A stretch of 64,000 nucleotides of DNA, taken from assembly GCA_024082115.1 (NCBI GenBank), contig JAMRYE010000013.1:506001-570000 (forward strand), read 5' to 3'. Below, piece after piece: positions 55,084-64,000 of the stretch (position 1 is the stretch's first letter; each line of letters begins with the position of its first letter). The position numbers and the translations under genes are program-made. This stretch comes from Rhinocladiella similis (Eukaryota > Ascomycota > Eurotiomycetes > Chaetothyriales > Herpotrichiellaceae). The notes beneath the pieces are model-generated. The model searched no databases and was not told where the DNA came from. It worked only from the letters and a program-made list of their open reading frames with translations.

Positions 55084-57882
55084 CTAGGATTTCAAAACTT
55101 CTCCAACCCACCTCATTTCCACTGCCGACACACCTCTCGCGTAGGCTTTTGTACCCGTATACACGAATTCATTGTACATTATACCCTCGAATTTACGACG
55201 GCCACCTGTGCCTGCACCTGTAGATGTACCCGTACCCCTGCTTCTTGAGATGGCGTCATGGGCGTCGTCATCCTCGTCGTCGTCACGGCGGCGCCGGTCC
55301 CCGGACGTGACGCCAGCAGAGAAGAGAACACTACTCGGATGTATTGCCACGGGTTGATTCGTGACCAAGGTACGGTAAGAGCCGTCGCGTGACAGGCGGG
55401 CGACGTTGGTGTGGAATCCCGTCAGGAGGGTCTTGAGGATGCGCGTGGAGAGGGTCGTCGGGTCGTGTGTAGTGCCGGTGACTGTACGGGCGACAGAACC
55501 GGTGCCAGGGCCAGTGAGATCGGAAGTGGGAGACGACGTTTTCTGACGACGGTGCATGATGTTCGCGAGTTGTTTCCGTACGTCCATTGCTCCCGACATG
55601 GCGCGGTGAGAGATTGCTCGGTCTTCGCACCAGCGGCGGCGGTCTGTGGTCTCGGCGGCGTATGCTTGGATGGCGGTCAGGAGGGTGAGGTGGTCTCCTT
55701 CGCGACGGTAGAGGGCGTTGCGGTTCTGAGAGATGATGGACGAGCGCGATGTTGTGACGTCGTCGTCGTCGTCATGGTCACCGTAACCACCACCGTCGCC
55801 GCCAACACCACCACGGCGGTTAGTATGGATCGTGTGAGATTTGGACTTGGACATGGGCGTCAATGGATCAGATGACGTCAAGTGAGAGGAAGAGGATGAT
55901 GGATTCTGAGTAGGGTCGCCACGGTGGATGTTGAGAAAGATGTTCTCGACACTCAGGGCAGATACGATGTCTATTATCTCATTTGTGCATGCGTAGTCTG
56001 GATCTGCGCTGGCGAGGAGCACCCGAGCAAGGCTGGCAGGTAAGGGGAGGATACTCATTTCTCGACCTAGCGGGGTGATTTTGCCGGACTTGGGGTCCAG
56101 TGCGGAGAGTTGTAGGAGATGGATCAGTGCGCGTTCGAGAGCGCGACGGGGTGGGGTAGTAAGGAATGGGAAGGATGAGAGGTCGTCGATCCCGTGGGCT
56201 TTGAGAGTCAGGACGAGCTGAGAGAGGTCGCAGCGTAGAATCTCCGGTTCGGTGTCTTGCGAGAGAGACGTAAAGTCGGATTGCGTGTAGAGTCTGTATG
56301 CCGTCCCCGGGGCGTCACGACCGGCGCGGCCGGAGCGTTGGTTGGCGGAACTACGTGAGATGGGTACGGTCAGGAGAGTGTCGAGGTTGAGGGATGGTCG
56401 GAAAAGCCGTTGTTTGGCTTTGCCTGTGTCAATGACGTGGCGGATCCCAGGAACTGTGATGGACGTCTCGGCGATGTTGGTCGAGAGGATGATTTTGCGC
56501 GTGAACCTCGGGGTGGGTTGGAAGACGCGCTGTTGGGCTGGAGATGGCAGGGCGGCGTAGAGTGGGAGGATGAGAAGCTTGGGGAGTGTCTTGTTCAGAG
56601 CTGCGTCTTTGAGGATGGATGTTGACCACGCGGTCACTAGGCTCATGAGGGATTCGACTGTTTCTTGCCCGGTGAGAAAGACTAGGATGTCACCTGGGAG
56701 GGGAGAGTGAGTGTGGATGTGTTTGATGCGTTCGAAGGCGGCGTCGATTATGTCGGGGACAGGAGTAGGCGTGTAATTTATGGTGACGGGGTATTGGCGA
56801 CCCTTTATGAAGAGTGTGGTCGCATTGGAGTGGCTCTTGATAGAGGTAGGAGTTTCCTCGGTGTGGGCTCCTTTATAGTTGTGTAGCTTGGGTCGTTCGT
56901 CGAAAGTAAAGAATTTCTGGATCTGCTCCATATCCGCTGTAGCGCTCATGACGACGACCTTGATACCGATGCCTCCCCTTCCGTCATCTTCATTCTTCTG
57001 TTCCTGTAGCCTTCTCAGAAACCCAAGCACAAGGTCGACATTCACACCGCGCTCATGTACTTCATCGACCACAATGGCAGAGTATTCTTTCAGCCAAGGG
57101 TCTCGGAGCATTTCTTGCAGAAGCATGCCTTCTGTCAAAAATTTGACCCTCGTAGCTGGACTCGTGCTGTTCTCGAATCTGACAGAGTATCCAACCTGTG
57201 AAGCGGGACTGGAATTTCCCAGCGGCGAACCCATCTCTTCAGCAACACGTCGAGCTAATGAGATGGCGGCAACCCGTCGAGGTTGTGTGATGGCGATACA
57301 CCCTCCAACCTTTGCACCACCTTTGATCGTCTTCTTCTTGCACCATTGCTCATTGACCAGAAATTGCGGGATTTGAGTCGACTTTCCAGAGCCTGTTTCT
57401 CCGACCAGGAGTAGCACATCATTGTCGCGTAATGCCTGTCTTATTCCATCTGCGTGCTCGTATATTGGGAGCTTCTGCCGCACGGTAAGCAATGCGTGAG
57501 CACGTTCTCTCAAATTTGGTCCCCTGGTAGGCTTGGTGGACGCTGCCTTGGCTGTCGCCGGGTTTTCCGAGAGGTTCCTTCCGGACCCATCTGGAAATGT
57601 GACCGTTTTTCCAAATGAAGGGTTCTTGCGATGCGCCTGAAGCGATTCCGGAATCGACGTGGTCCGAGGCGCAAAGGCTTCAGTAGCAGATCGCTTTTTT
57701 CCCTTCCCTGGTTTGGGGTTGCCCTGGCCGGATGCAGGCTTGGACTGGGACTTTTGCATTTCTGGTTTTGACATGCCCGGCGAAGCAGGACCCTCAGAGT
57801 ACATATGCCGAGGAGCGGCCGAGGAGAGAGTGAGTGCACTTTGTACGTAGGTATCGAAAGACAGAAATGACGCGGCAGCCAT
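55084..57882 (-). CDS. dhr2: DEAH-box RNA helicase, DHR2-like
   Basis: Single exon, 932 aa from ATG 57882; an internal Met at 57774 (MSKPEMQK) is an alternative start. The first 130 residues are basic and disordered. Helicase motifs are: I GETGSGKS (about 161-168), Ia TQPRRVAAIS, II DEVH (273-276), III SATAD, IV LVFLTGQE, V STNIAETSITVPG, VI QRSGRAGR (about 515-522). A winged-helix/ratchet region follows, interrupted by a Ser- and Gly/Asp-rich insert (about 665-720, GGVGGDGGGYGDHDDDDD). Ending and spacing suit yeast Dhr2, needed for 18S rRNA processing in the nucleolus, though DHX40-type assignment is close. It is the third ribosome-biogenesis gene in the window. Confidence 0.88.
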   Translation of the reverse strand: MAAASFLSFDTYVQSALTLSSAAPRHMYSEGPASPGMSKPEMQKSQSKPASGQGNPKPGKGKKRSATEAFAPRTTSIPESLQAHRKNPSFGKTVTFPDGSGRNLSENPATAKAASTKPTRGPNLRERAHALLTVRQKLPIYEHADGIRQALRDNDVLLLVGETGSGKSTQIPQFLVNEQWCKKKTIKGGAKVGGCIAITQPRRVAAISLARRVAEEMGSPLGNSSPASQVGYSVRFENSTSPATRVKFLTEGMLLQEMLRDPWLKEYSAIVVDEVHERGVNVDLVLGFLRRLQEQKNEDDGRGGIGIKVVVMSATADMEQIQKFFTFDERPKLHNYKGAHTEETPTSIKSHSNATTLFIKGRQYPVTINYTPTPVPDIIDAAFERIKHIHTHSPLPGDILVFLTGQETVESLMSLVTAWSTSILKDAALNKTLPKLLILPLYAALPSPAQQRVFQPTPRFTRKIILSTNIAETSITVPGIRHVIDTGKAKQRLFRPSLNLDTLLTVPISRSSANQRSGRAGRDAPGTAYRLYTQSDFTSLSQDTEPEILRCDLSQLVLTLKAHGIDDLSSFPFLTTPPRRALERALIHLLQLSALDPKSGKITPLGREMSILPLPASLARVLLASADPDYACTNEIIDIVSALSVENIFLNIHRGDPTQNPSSSSSHLTSSDPLTPMSKSKSHTIHTNRRGGVGGDGGGYGDHDDDDDVTTSRSSIISQNRNALYRREGDHLTLLTAIQAYAAETTDRRRWCEDRAISHRAMSGAMDVRKQLANIMHRRQKTSSPTSDLTGPGTGSVARTVTGTTHDPTTLSTRILKTLLTGFHTNVARLSRDGSYRTLVTNQPVAIHPSSVLFSAGVTSGDRRRRDDDEDDDAHDAISRSRGTGTSTGAGTGGRRKFEGIMYNEFVYTGTKAYARGVSAVEMRWVGEVLKS

Positions 57883-58377
57883 CAAAAACTCTAATCGGAG
57901 CCTCGTTGCTAAATTTCCCCGACGTCTTGGCGAAGCACACAGCCTTGCCTTGCCCCTATCTTATGTAAACGTATCAACCATCAAAGCATTGATTTCTTTC
58001 GAAAGCTGCATCATTTGTAGCTTCCAAGACGTGCTTGTGTGCAAAATGGTAAGTTGTAGGTTGACATACACATGTTCTGCTGTCTCTTACAGATCGACAA
58101 TGCCCCAGTACGACCAAGGTCAAACCACTTTGAGCCTCAAAATGAGGTCGAATACTACGAGGACAAGCACCTTTTTCGTCGTTGGCTTTTCCCACTTACT
58201 GAGACACCTTGACTCCTCGCTCTTATTGGTCTCCAGAACATTAATAGCGCTGGGCATCTGCCTGACCGATGCCTGAGTGGTATTTATACCCCGCAAACTC
58301 TCCCTGTAACTCTTTCCACTCGCACATCATCAGCTGAATCTTCGCCGCTTCCATTGAGATACACAATACATTCCAGC
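57883..58377. promoter_or_regulatory. Divergent region, helicase / SDR
   Basis: About 500 bp between opposite start codons. A TTTATA at 58283-58288, 90 bp before the SDR ATG, could serve as its TATA element. A plus-strand frame of 108 codons at 57950-58276 has no domain. Confidence 0.45.
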
Positions 58378-59335
58378 ATGGCCGGCATCTCTCAAAACAG
58401 TACTTACGTCGTCCTCGGGGCCAACAAGGGTATCTGAGTGCATTCCTTTCTTCAAATTGTGAATGTGAGCAGCTCAACTGACATCTCCTCTAGGTATTGG
58501 CCTTGGGCTTGTGCAAGCCCTTCTTGCCCGACCTCAGACTACCGTCGTTGGCGTCGTTAGAGATTCTGTACGAGCTTCGCGTGTCGAGGAGGAATGCTCA
58601 GGAGTACCAAAAGGCGAAGGTAGCAATTTGTACACCCTTGCGGTCGATGTCAGTAGTGGCCCCGAACGAGACGACCTCAAAGAATTTATCAAGACCAAAT
58701 TGCCTTCTTCCATTGACCACATCGATGTTTTCATCAGCTCCATCGGTTACACGGGCCTGATGAAGCCAGCACTTGAGATCACGGCACAAGAGATGAGGGA
58801 GCATTATGAGGCGAATACCATTGCACCATTGATGTTGTTTCAGGCGATCTGGCCCCTGATGCAGGCCTCAACGGAGTTCAAGACATCGAGTCCGAAAAAG
58901 GTATTCTTTCTCTCTTCATCTGTGGGCTGCATTGGTGAGTGGATGGAGCCAATGCCGGGCGGCGCATATGGTCCGTCCAAAGCTGCATTGAATTGGGTTG
59001 TTCGCAAACTACATTTCGAGCTGCAAGATAAAGGTGTTGTTAGTGTCGCTGTACACCCTGGGTAAGTGGGCACCTGGCTATCTGGCACTGGCAACTGACA
59101 AAAGCAGATGGGTTCAGACGGAAATGGGTGATCTGGCCGCGAAGTCTTGGAACTACCCTGGCAAGCCGCCGCTGACAGTCTCTCAGAGTGTCGAAGGTGT
59201 ATTACAAGTAGTAAGTCAAATCTCATGCGCAGATTGAGTGATAAAACGGCTGACCATGGGTAGATTGATGGTGCAACTCAAGAAAATTCATCAGGCAAAT
59301 TCCTTTCCTACGATGGGAAAGAGGTGCCGTGGTAG
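58378..59335 (+). CDS. Short-chain dehydrogenase/reductase (sniffer/C-factor-like)
   Basis: Exons 58378-58429, 58494-59061, 59108-59210 and 59264-59335 give 264 aa. The cofactor motif GANKGIGLG is rebuilt across the first intron; VDVSS supplies the acidic-loop motif; DVFISSIGY stands in place of NNAG; FFLSSSVG has the catalytic Ser; YGPSK is the YxxxK pair. It is of the classical SDR type close to CsgA/sniffer and norsolorinic-acid ketoreductase-like proteins of moulds. The substrate is unknown. No secondary-metabolite synthase is nearby, so a pathway role is not suggested. Confidence 0.9.
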
Positions 59336-60463
59336 AGACCACGAAGTGTGACTGCGCTTCCTGAAGTACTGTTGGTCACAACAGTTTTGGCACGCTGCCT
59401 ACGAGGACCGACTCGCTCCTGATGAAGGGTTACAGGGTGATCAGTGATTTGAGTCTTTTGCACATCATGTCAGACTAACTTTCAAATTTCTACACTCCTT
59501 TAAATGACGATAGCCTGCATTACATGCTCATCTCTTTGCATGATTTTCGGCCACTTCACCAACCAGTACTAAGCAGTAGGAGATCGCCTCACTGTCCAGT
59601 CCTTGCTATATTAGGAACCATTGTGTCTGTAGCGCAGAGCTTGCAACTTCAGGTAGCTAGGGAGGCTCCCCCTGATGTGTTTCAGCCTTGGCAGGTTGAC
59701 AGGGTACCGCGTTTCCGCACTCTCTCATCAAAGACCATCCGCCGAAAGCAGTCCGGTGCTCGACTAACTACTCCAGCTACTCTTGCATACCTGCAGTTGT
59801 CTATTCCACATGCTTCTTCGATTCCTCGCCGCTAGGCTACAATGGAGCCACCACTCCGTGCCGCTCGAAGGGAAGTTCTCTTCGTGTGAAAATCTGAATG
59901 CTGCTTTAAGAACACTAACCCAATTCGGGGAATCATTCATGAAGCGGCGATGAGCAACTCCACATCCAGGGCCGAAGATTACACCATCCTGGGTCGAGAG
60001 ACGGATACGCGAACCGCTAGCGAAGCTTCGATGGTTTGCTCAGTGTCTGAAGCAAGCATCAGTTCGCCCTTTTGTTGGTCTACCACGTTGGCTGCACGCC
60101 CTCGGAGAGATTGGTAGGTGAATAGAAGAGCTATTCACGCCCATCGGAACAAGCCATGTCGACCAGGACACACGGAATCCATCGTTGTTTGAACTTGATT
60201 GACTCCCAACAGTGCCCTCGACGACGGCCCGAAAGACTAGGCATCGGGATCCATAATGACCCCGCGTACTGGATCTATCGAGAAGTGAGATTTCGAGAAA
60301 GATGTACACCAAAGCCTATATAATAAGCTCGAGTCCCCCCGGAAGAGCAAAAGTGATATGCTTGTCTATCTTTTACCAATCCCCAAGAATTACATTCTAT
60401 TAGTACCTTATCACTCGACCCTTTTCGCCCCCATAAGCGGTTCTCAACTTCGAGTTCCTCACC
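59336..60463. other. Intergenic region upstream of the GFA gene
   Basis: About 1.1 kb without supported coding. A TATATAA at 60317-60323 lies about 140 bp before the GFA ATG and may be its TATA box. Confidence 0.5.
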
Positions 60464-60985
60464 ATGCCTACCGGATCCTGCTTCTGCAATGGCATCAATC
60501 TCGAATACAGCGGTGACCCCGCCATGACGGTAGGAAAACCCCCATCTTAACGGACCCCCGGGCACCCTGAAGACAAGAATATGGATTGGATGAACTGACG
60601 CGATTCGATTCGCCTTTTAAAGGCTCTCTGCCACTGTACCGACTGCCGCCACATCTCCGGCGGTCTGTACAGCCACAACATCGTCGTGCCTAGCCAACAA
60701 GTCAAGGTGACAAAAGGCACACCAAAGGAGATTTCCAAGACCGCCGACAGCGGCAAGAGCATCACCAATTGCTTCTGTCCGGACTGTGGTACCACGCTCT
60801 TTCGATACGGCGACACTTTTGGCGGCAGGGACGGGCTTCTGATTCTCAAGGCGGGCATCATGGATGATGCGGATGTGATTCGCAACACGAAGCCCGGCGC
60901 CGAGTTGTTTGCACCACAACGCATCAATTGGGTCGAGGAGGTCAAGGATGCGGCTCAGGTCGAGGGTATGCCACCGCCGTCATGA
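60464..60985 (+). CDS. GFA/CENP-V family protein
   Basis: Exons 60464-60529 and 60623-60985 give 142 aa, the usual length. Zinc ligands typical of the family are visible: CFCN near the start, CHCTDCRHISG rebuilt directly after the intron, and CFCPDCGT in the middle. The family is named after glutathione-dependent formaldehyde-activating enzyme, but most fungal members have no proven activity. A small cytosolic zinc protein, possibly binding glutathione adducts, is all that can be said. The intron is phase 0. Confidence 0.9.
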
Positions 60986-61328
60986 GCGTTAACTCTGCAT
61001 AGCATACATATACAGATACTCCGAAGTAGTCAACAAATCAGTTGAAGCCAGAGTACTCAGGCATTCGGAGTTTGTCAAAGAAAAGTTTCAGTATGCTTTA
61101 AAGCTCAACCTTGCTATTCATATTGGGCCGAGTCGAATAGTAGCAGAGGAGCCGTATATACACATGCAATCAAAGGCATGCAAAATGAAATCTCCAACAC
61201 CAGAGACACCATTGCTATGCAGGAGATGAAAAGGTTCCCGGCCGTAATAGTACAAGAACACACACGCACAAGAAAAGCCTCACTGCTCATGAAGGATGCA
61301 CAAAGACATCAGAGCCCTTGCGAAGTCT
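60986..61328. other. Convergent intergenic region
   Basis: About 340 bp between the GFA gene and the carrier gene ends. Nothing is seen. Confidence 0.6.
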
Positions 61329-62750
61329 TCAGGCTTCAGCTTTACCAAGCTCTCTCTTCTCATTCACTTTCTGTGCCCATTTCTTTCCCACCTCATAACT
61401 GCTGATCATAATAGCGCAAGCGGGAGCGACCTTCATACAACGTGCTGCCCAACCCTTAAATAGCCCAGCCATCCCTTCTTCGTGGAAAATGTGATACAAG
61501 AATCGAGGTATCGACAGTTCTTCGGGAATCAGTTTGCCTTGCTTTGAAAGTTCCTTCGCGGCCACCACTGAAGGTGCATCGTCTCCGGCGTGGTGGTAGA
61601 CCTGTTGACGTGTCTTTCCAACATCAAATGGTGTGGTCACGAATGCAGCCACTGCACCCGAAATTGAGCCTGCCAAAAAGCTGTCGACGAATGTTGTCAT
61701 ATGACTCTCACTCGCCTGGGACTCTCGTCCTCCGGTCAGAGATCTCCCTGGACTGAGCTCGTGGCCTTTGGCAGCGTCTCGTGCATCCGTCAGTCGGTTC
61801 CGTACAGCCTCATATCCCCACCAATATATGCCGGAAAAGGGTACATCTCGCCACATCGTCAGGCTCAATCCTCGCCATAGAGAGGTGTAGCCCTGAGTCT
61901 GTGTCATTCGGTGCATTCCAAGCAAGGTTTCTCTGAAAACACTAGTTCCAGTTGTCGCTTGCATCCTGGTTCGGAACATTTCGATCGGCGAAACTGCGAT
62001 AGCTGCAGCTACTCGGGCAAGTGAGCCAGCAACAAGCGGGACATACGCATCGCCAGTCAATTTCTTGAGAGGGCTGGCATGACTGTATCGGAGCCAATCG
62101 TAGCCTGTGAAGTAGATGACATTGCCAGGAATTGCCATCATTAAGGTAGGAGACAGTCCACGCCACAGTGTGGTGTATCCTTCGTTTCTCGCAATCTTTC
62201 TCAGTCCGTCCAAAGTTGAATTGAATGTCTTCCGCTGCGTCTCTTCCACCGCGCATTCAGGCGCGGCTGCATCGGCGATTTGTGTCGGGGTATTCCCAGC
62301 CAGACAGAATTGGCCATTATTTCCTACCCAGAATACTTCTCGGCAACACGAATTGATGCCTAGGTCGGGAGGTAGTTGCTTAAAATTAGTAGAGTATGCT
62401 GCGAAGCGGGAAAGGTTGACGGGAGTCGGAGCATGTTGCGCTTGTAATCGTACACGCACGACATCGAGAGGTGTGACTGAATGAGAGATCAGAAAAATGC
62501 TCAGAGAGTGACAGTGAACAGACCAAGACATACCGAGTAGTGAGGTCAGGACGCTGCCCCAAGTGGCGGAGACCATGCGCTGGGAGGTGGTTATGTCGAG
62601 GTGAGGAGAGGTCGACATATTGGCTATCTCCGACTCTTGGGGCTGTACTCTGTCATGTCGCTGTCCCTGGAGTTGTGGTTGTGCATCCTGACCGAGCGAG
62701 GATTTGGTGTCCAGTGCCTGCGCAGGTTCGGAGGTGAAGGAGTAGGACAT
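61329..62750 (-). CDS. mtm1: Mitochondrial carrier, MTM1/SLC25A39-40-like
   Basis: Exons 62750-62534 and 62476-61329 give 454 aa. The three carrier signatures are present: VTPLDVVRVRLQ (split by the intron), VSPIEMFRTRMQ and TTPFDVGKTRQQ. The first matrix loop is long and holds Cys residues (INSCCREVFWVG, GQFCLAG, PECAVEE), a feature of the SLC25A39 branch, where such a loop senses iron-sulfur status. MTM1/SLC25A39 proteins act in the inner membrane in glutathione import and manganese/iron handling. The intron is 57 nt, divisible by three and without a stop, so an unspliced transcript would read through; splicing is chosen because it restores TSLLVTPLDVV. Confidence 0.92.
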   Translation of the reverse strand: MSYSFTSEPAQALDTKSSLGQDAQPQLQGQRHDRVQPQESEIANMSTSPHLDITTSQRMVSATWGSVLTSLLGMSWSVHCHSLSIFLISHSVTPLDVVRVRLQAQHAPTPVNLSRFAAYSTNFKQLPPDLGINSCCREVFWVGNNGQFCLAGNTPTQIADAAAPECAVEETQRKTFNSTLDGLRKIARNEGYTTLWRGLSPTLMMAIPGNVIYFTGYDWLRYSHASPLKKLTGDAYVPLVAGSLARVAAAIAVSPIEMFRTRMQATTGTSVFRETLLGMHRMTQTQGYTSLWRGLSLTMWRDVPFSGIYWWGYEAVRNRLTDARDAAKGHELSPGRSLTGGRESQASESHMTTFVDSFLAGSISGAVAAFVTTPFDVGKTRQQVYHHAGDDAPSVVAAKELSKQGKLIPEELSIPRFLYHIFHEEGMAGLFKGWAARCMKVAPACAIMISSYEVGKKWAQKVNEKRELGKAEA

Positions 62751-63208
62751 TCAAGCCTGCGACGTCACGACGTCTGGTGAAGGAACGACTTTGAATCCAA
62801 GGCGTGTCCCCTGTTCATAGAATCAATGGCTGGATTAACTGAAGAGAGGGAGACGTTGAATCTAATACTCAGAGGCAACAAAATATCAGGACCAAAAAAG
62901 ATGCAGTTCGCCGCCTGGACGGATATTTATCGGGAGTCGCCGGCACCGGAGGGCGCGCGCGTCATGACCTCATTCAGTTAGTGGCTTTGTCCCTCTTATC
63001 AAACTCCCCAGAATCTCCGAATCTCTCAGTATGTGCCTTTGTAATCTCGAATTGACAAACGACTCATCATAACCTTCTATTCGTTCTTGTTTTCCCTGCT
63101 TATACTCGCCCTTGATCGATGTTCGGTATTTCTAAAATAATGACGCAGGCGTCATCCCTACATTGACCATTGTACAGACACTTGGGGTTACCGGTAGACG
63201 TCAGTTCC
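62751..63208. promoter_or_regulatory. Divergent region, MTM1-like carrier / F-box gene
   Basis: 458 bp between opposite start codons. Both promoters must lie here; no specific element is identified. Confidence 0.5.
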
Positions 63209-64000
63209 ATGACCATGGATGATTCAGCGTCAGCCTTGGAGCAATTTCGCCAGCAGTGGAAAGAAGAGGTTAATGCGCGCACGAGGAAACCACAGGGGCA
63301 ATCGGCAAAGTCAAGACCAGACAGGGCCAGAAGAGCAAGTGAAGCCAAATTAGAGAGACCAACTAATAAGCCCCCGACTCGCCACCCGGTGGCCGATATC
63401 AAAGATGAATCGGATCATTACAGTGACCCGGATCAAACTGGTGAGGGCAGTTCAAACTTGGCCCAAAGTGTCGAAGGACTCAGCATACAGAATATCGACG
63501 ATGACGAATTCACAAAAAGACTTCCGCTGAAGGAGCCGACAAGCGCCCTGGAGCATTTTGAACATGCTGTAGAAAGGGAGAGACAGGGCAATCTTGGTGA
63601 TAGCCTGGCTCACTATCGAAAAGCGTACAGACTCGATGCAAAGGTCGATCAATCCTACAGGCAAAAGCATTTTCCATCCAAGTCAAAATCCACAGACACT
63701 AACCCATCCAACGCTGCTGCCACCGTCCCCTCAACCGCCCACCACTCATCGAAGGAACCCCGAAAAGAGATACCTACCGCCGACCTCATCAATAGCTTTG
63801 CACATTGTCAGGTTCAAGGCGCACCGGCCATCATCGAGGGCGACCGTCCACAACCTTGCCCTATCCAGAAACTACCAACCGAAGTATTCTTAGATTTGCT
63901 CCAACAAGTGGCTGTTTATGATCCCGCCGTATTCTCTCGCCTGGCACTTGTCTGCAAGAAACTTGCATACCACGTCTGGACCGACAACAGCATCTGGAAA
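63209..64000 (+). CDS. F-box protein, FBXO9/Pof7/Hrt3-type (5' part, cut by window end)
   Basis: Open from ATG 63209 (context ttccATGacc; a second ATG is at 63215) to the end of the window, 264 codons without stop. The N-terminal 125 residues are basic and acidic patches. A TPR-like unit follows (ALEHFEHAVERERQGNLGDS, then LAHYRKAYRLD), then the F-box: PIQKLPTEVFLDLLQQV, followed by SRLALVCKKLAYHVW. This order matches FBXO9, fission-yeast Pof7 and yeast Hrt3, substrate adaptors of SCF ubiquitin ligases. The remainder lies beyond the window. Confidence 0.88.
   Translation, partial: MTMDDSASALEQFRQQWKEEVNARTRKPQGQSAKSRPDRARRASEAKLERPTNKPPTRHPVADIKDESDHYSDPDQTGEGSSNLAQSVEGLSIQNIDDDEFTKRLPLKEPTSALEHFEHAVERERQGNLGDSLAHYRKAYRLDAKVDQSYRQKHFPSKSKSTDTNPSNAAATVPSTAHHSSKEPRKEIPTADLINSFAHCQVQGAPAIIEGDRPQPCPIQKLPTEVFLDLLQQVAVYDPAVFSRLALVCKKLAYHVWTDNSIWK

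Noticed and set aside
1..64000. Transposons, CRISPR arrays, rRNA genes, secondary-metabolite synthases
   Set aside because: I found no transposase or reverse-transcriptase motifs, terminal repeats, spaced direct repeats, rRNA segments or PKS/NRPS/terpene synthase signatures. The SDR and acyl-CoA ligases are not accompanied by a backbone enzyme.

Overview
The window is nuclear DNA of a filamentous ascomycete (Pezizomycotina). Short spliceosomal introns carry GTATGT/GTAAGT donors, CTAAC/CTGAC branch motifs and TAG/CAG acceptors. The gene set includes a velvet factor, Zn2Cys6 regulators, a copper-fist regulator, a GPR1/FUN34/YaaH permease and a fungal-type U-box/VWA protein. The overall style suggests Eurotiomycetes, perhaps Chaetothyriales, but that placement is inference. 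I recognised no transposon, CRISPR array, rRNA or tRNA gene. Multi-exon genes below were assembled by hand from splice sites; summed exon lengths stay in frame and end at a stop (except the F-box gene cut by the window end).

Layout. 1-6.2 kb: a velC-like velvet gene behind a very long upstream region. 6.2-11.2 kb: a mitochondrial VOC/glyoxalase-like protein, a Ser/Pro-rich nuclear-looking unknown and a class-3 lipase. 12.4-15.3 kb: NIP7 and NOC3, two ribosome-assembly genes, divergent over 230 bp. 17-20 kb: a CBM48 glycogen-binding-like protein with a C-terminal membrane anchor, and an isochorismatase-fold hydrolase with a 16-nt micro-exon. 20.5-28 kb: a retropepsin-like-fold protein lacking the catalytic Asp and a 1473-aa U-box/VWA protein. 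29-30.7 kb: a GIT1-like glycerophosphodiester permease.

31.9-48.9 kb is the most coherent block: peroxisomal 4CL-like acyl-CoA ligase (PTS1 AKL), PEX11, ATP-dependent PEP carboxykinase, a Zn2Cys6 regulator, a GPR1/FUN34/YaaH acetate-type permease, a medium-chain acyl-CoA synthetase (with a 7-nt micro-exon) and a zinc alcohol dehydrogenase. Together they could carry ethanol, acetate or fatty acids through acyl-CoA to gluconeogenesis, with a regulator inside the block. A DNA-binding-domain-only Zn2Cys6 ORF lies divergent to the dehydrogenase.

52-64 kb: a copper-fist regulator with a uORF, a DHR2-like DEAH helicase (the third ribosome-biogenesis gene), an SDR, a GFA/CENP-V protein, an MTM1-like mitochondrial carrier, and the 5' part of an FBXO9/Pof7/Hrt3-type F-box gene cut by the window end.
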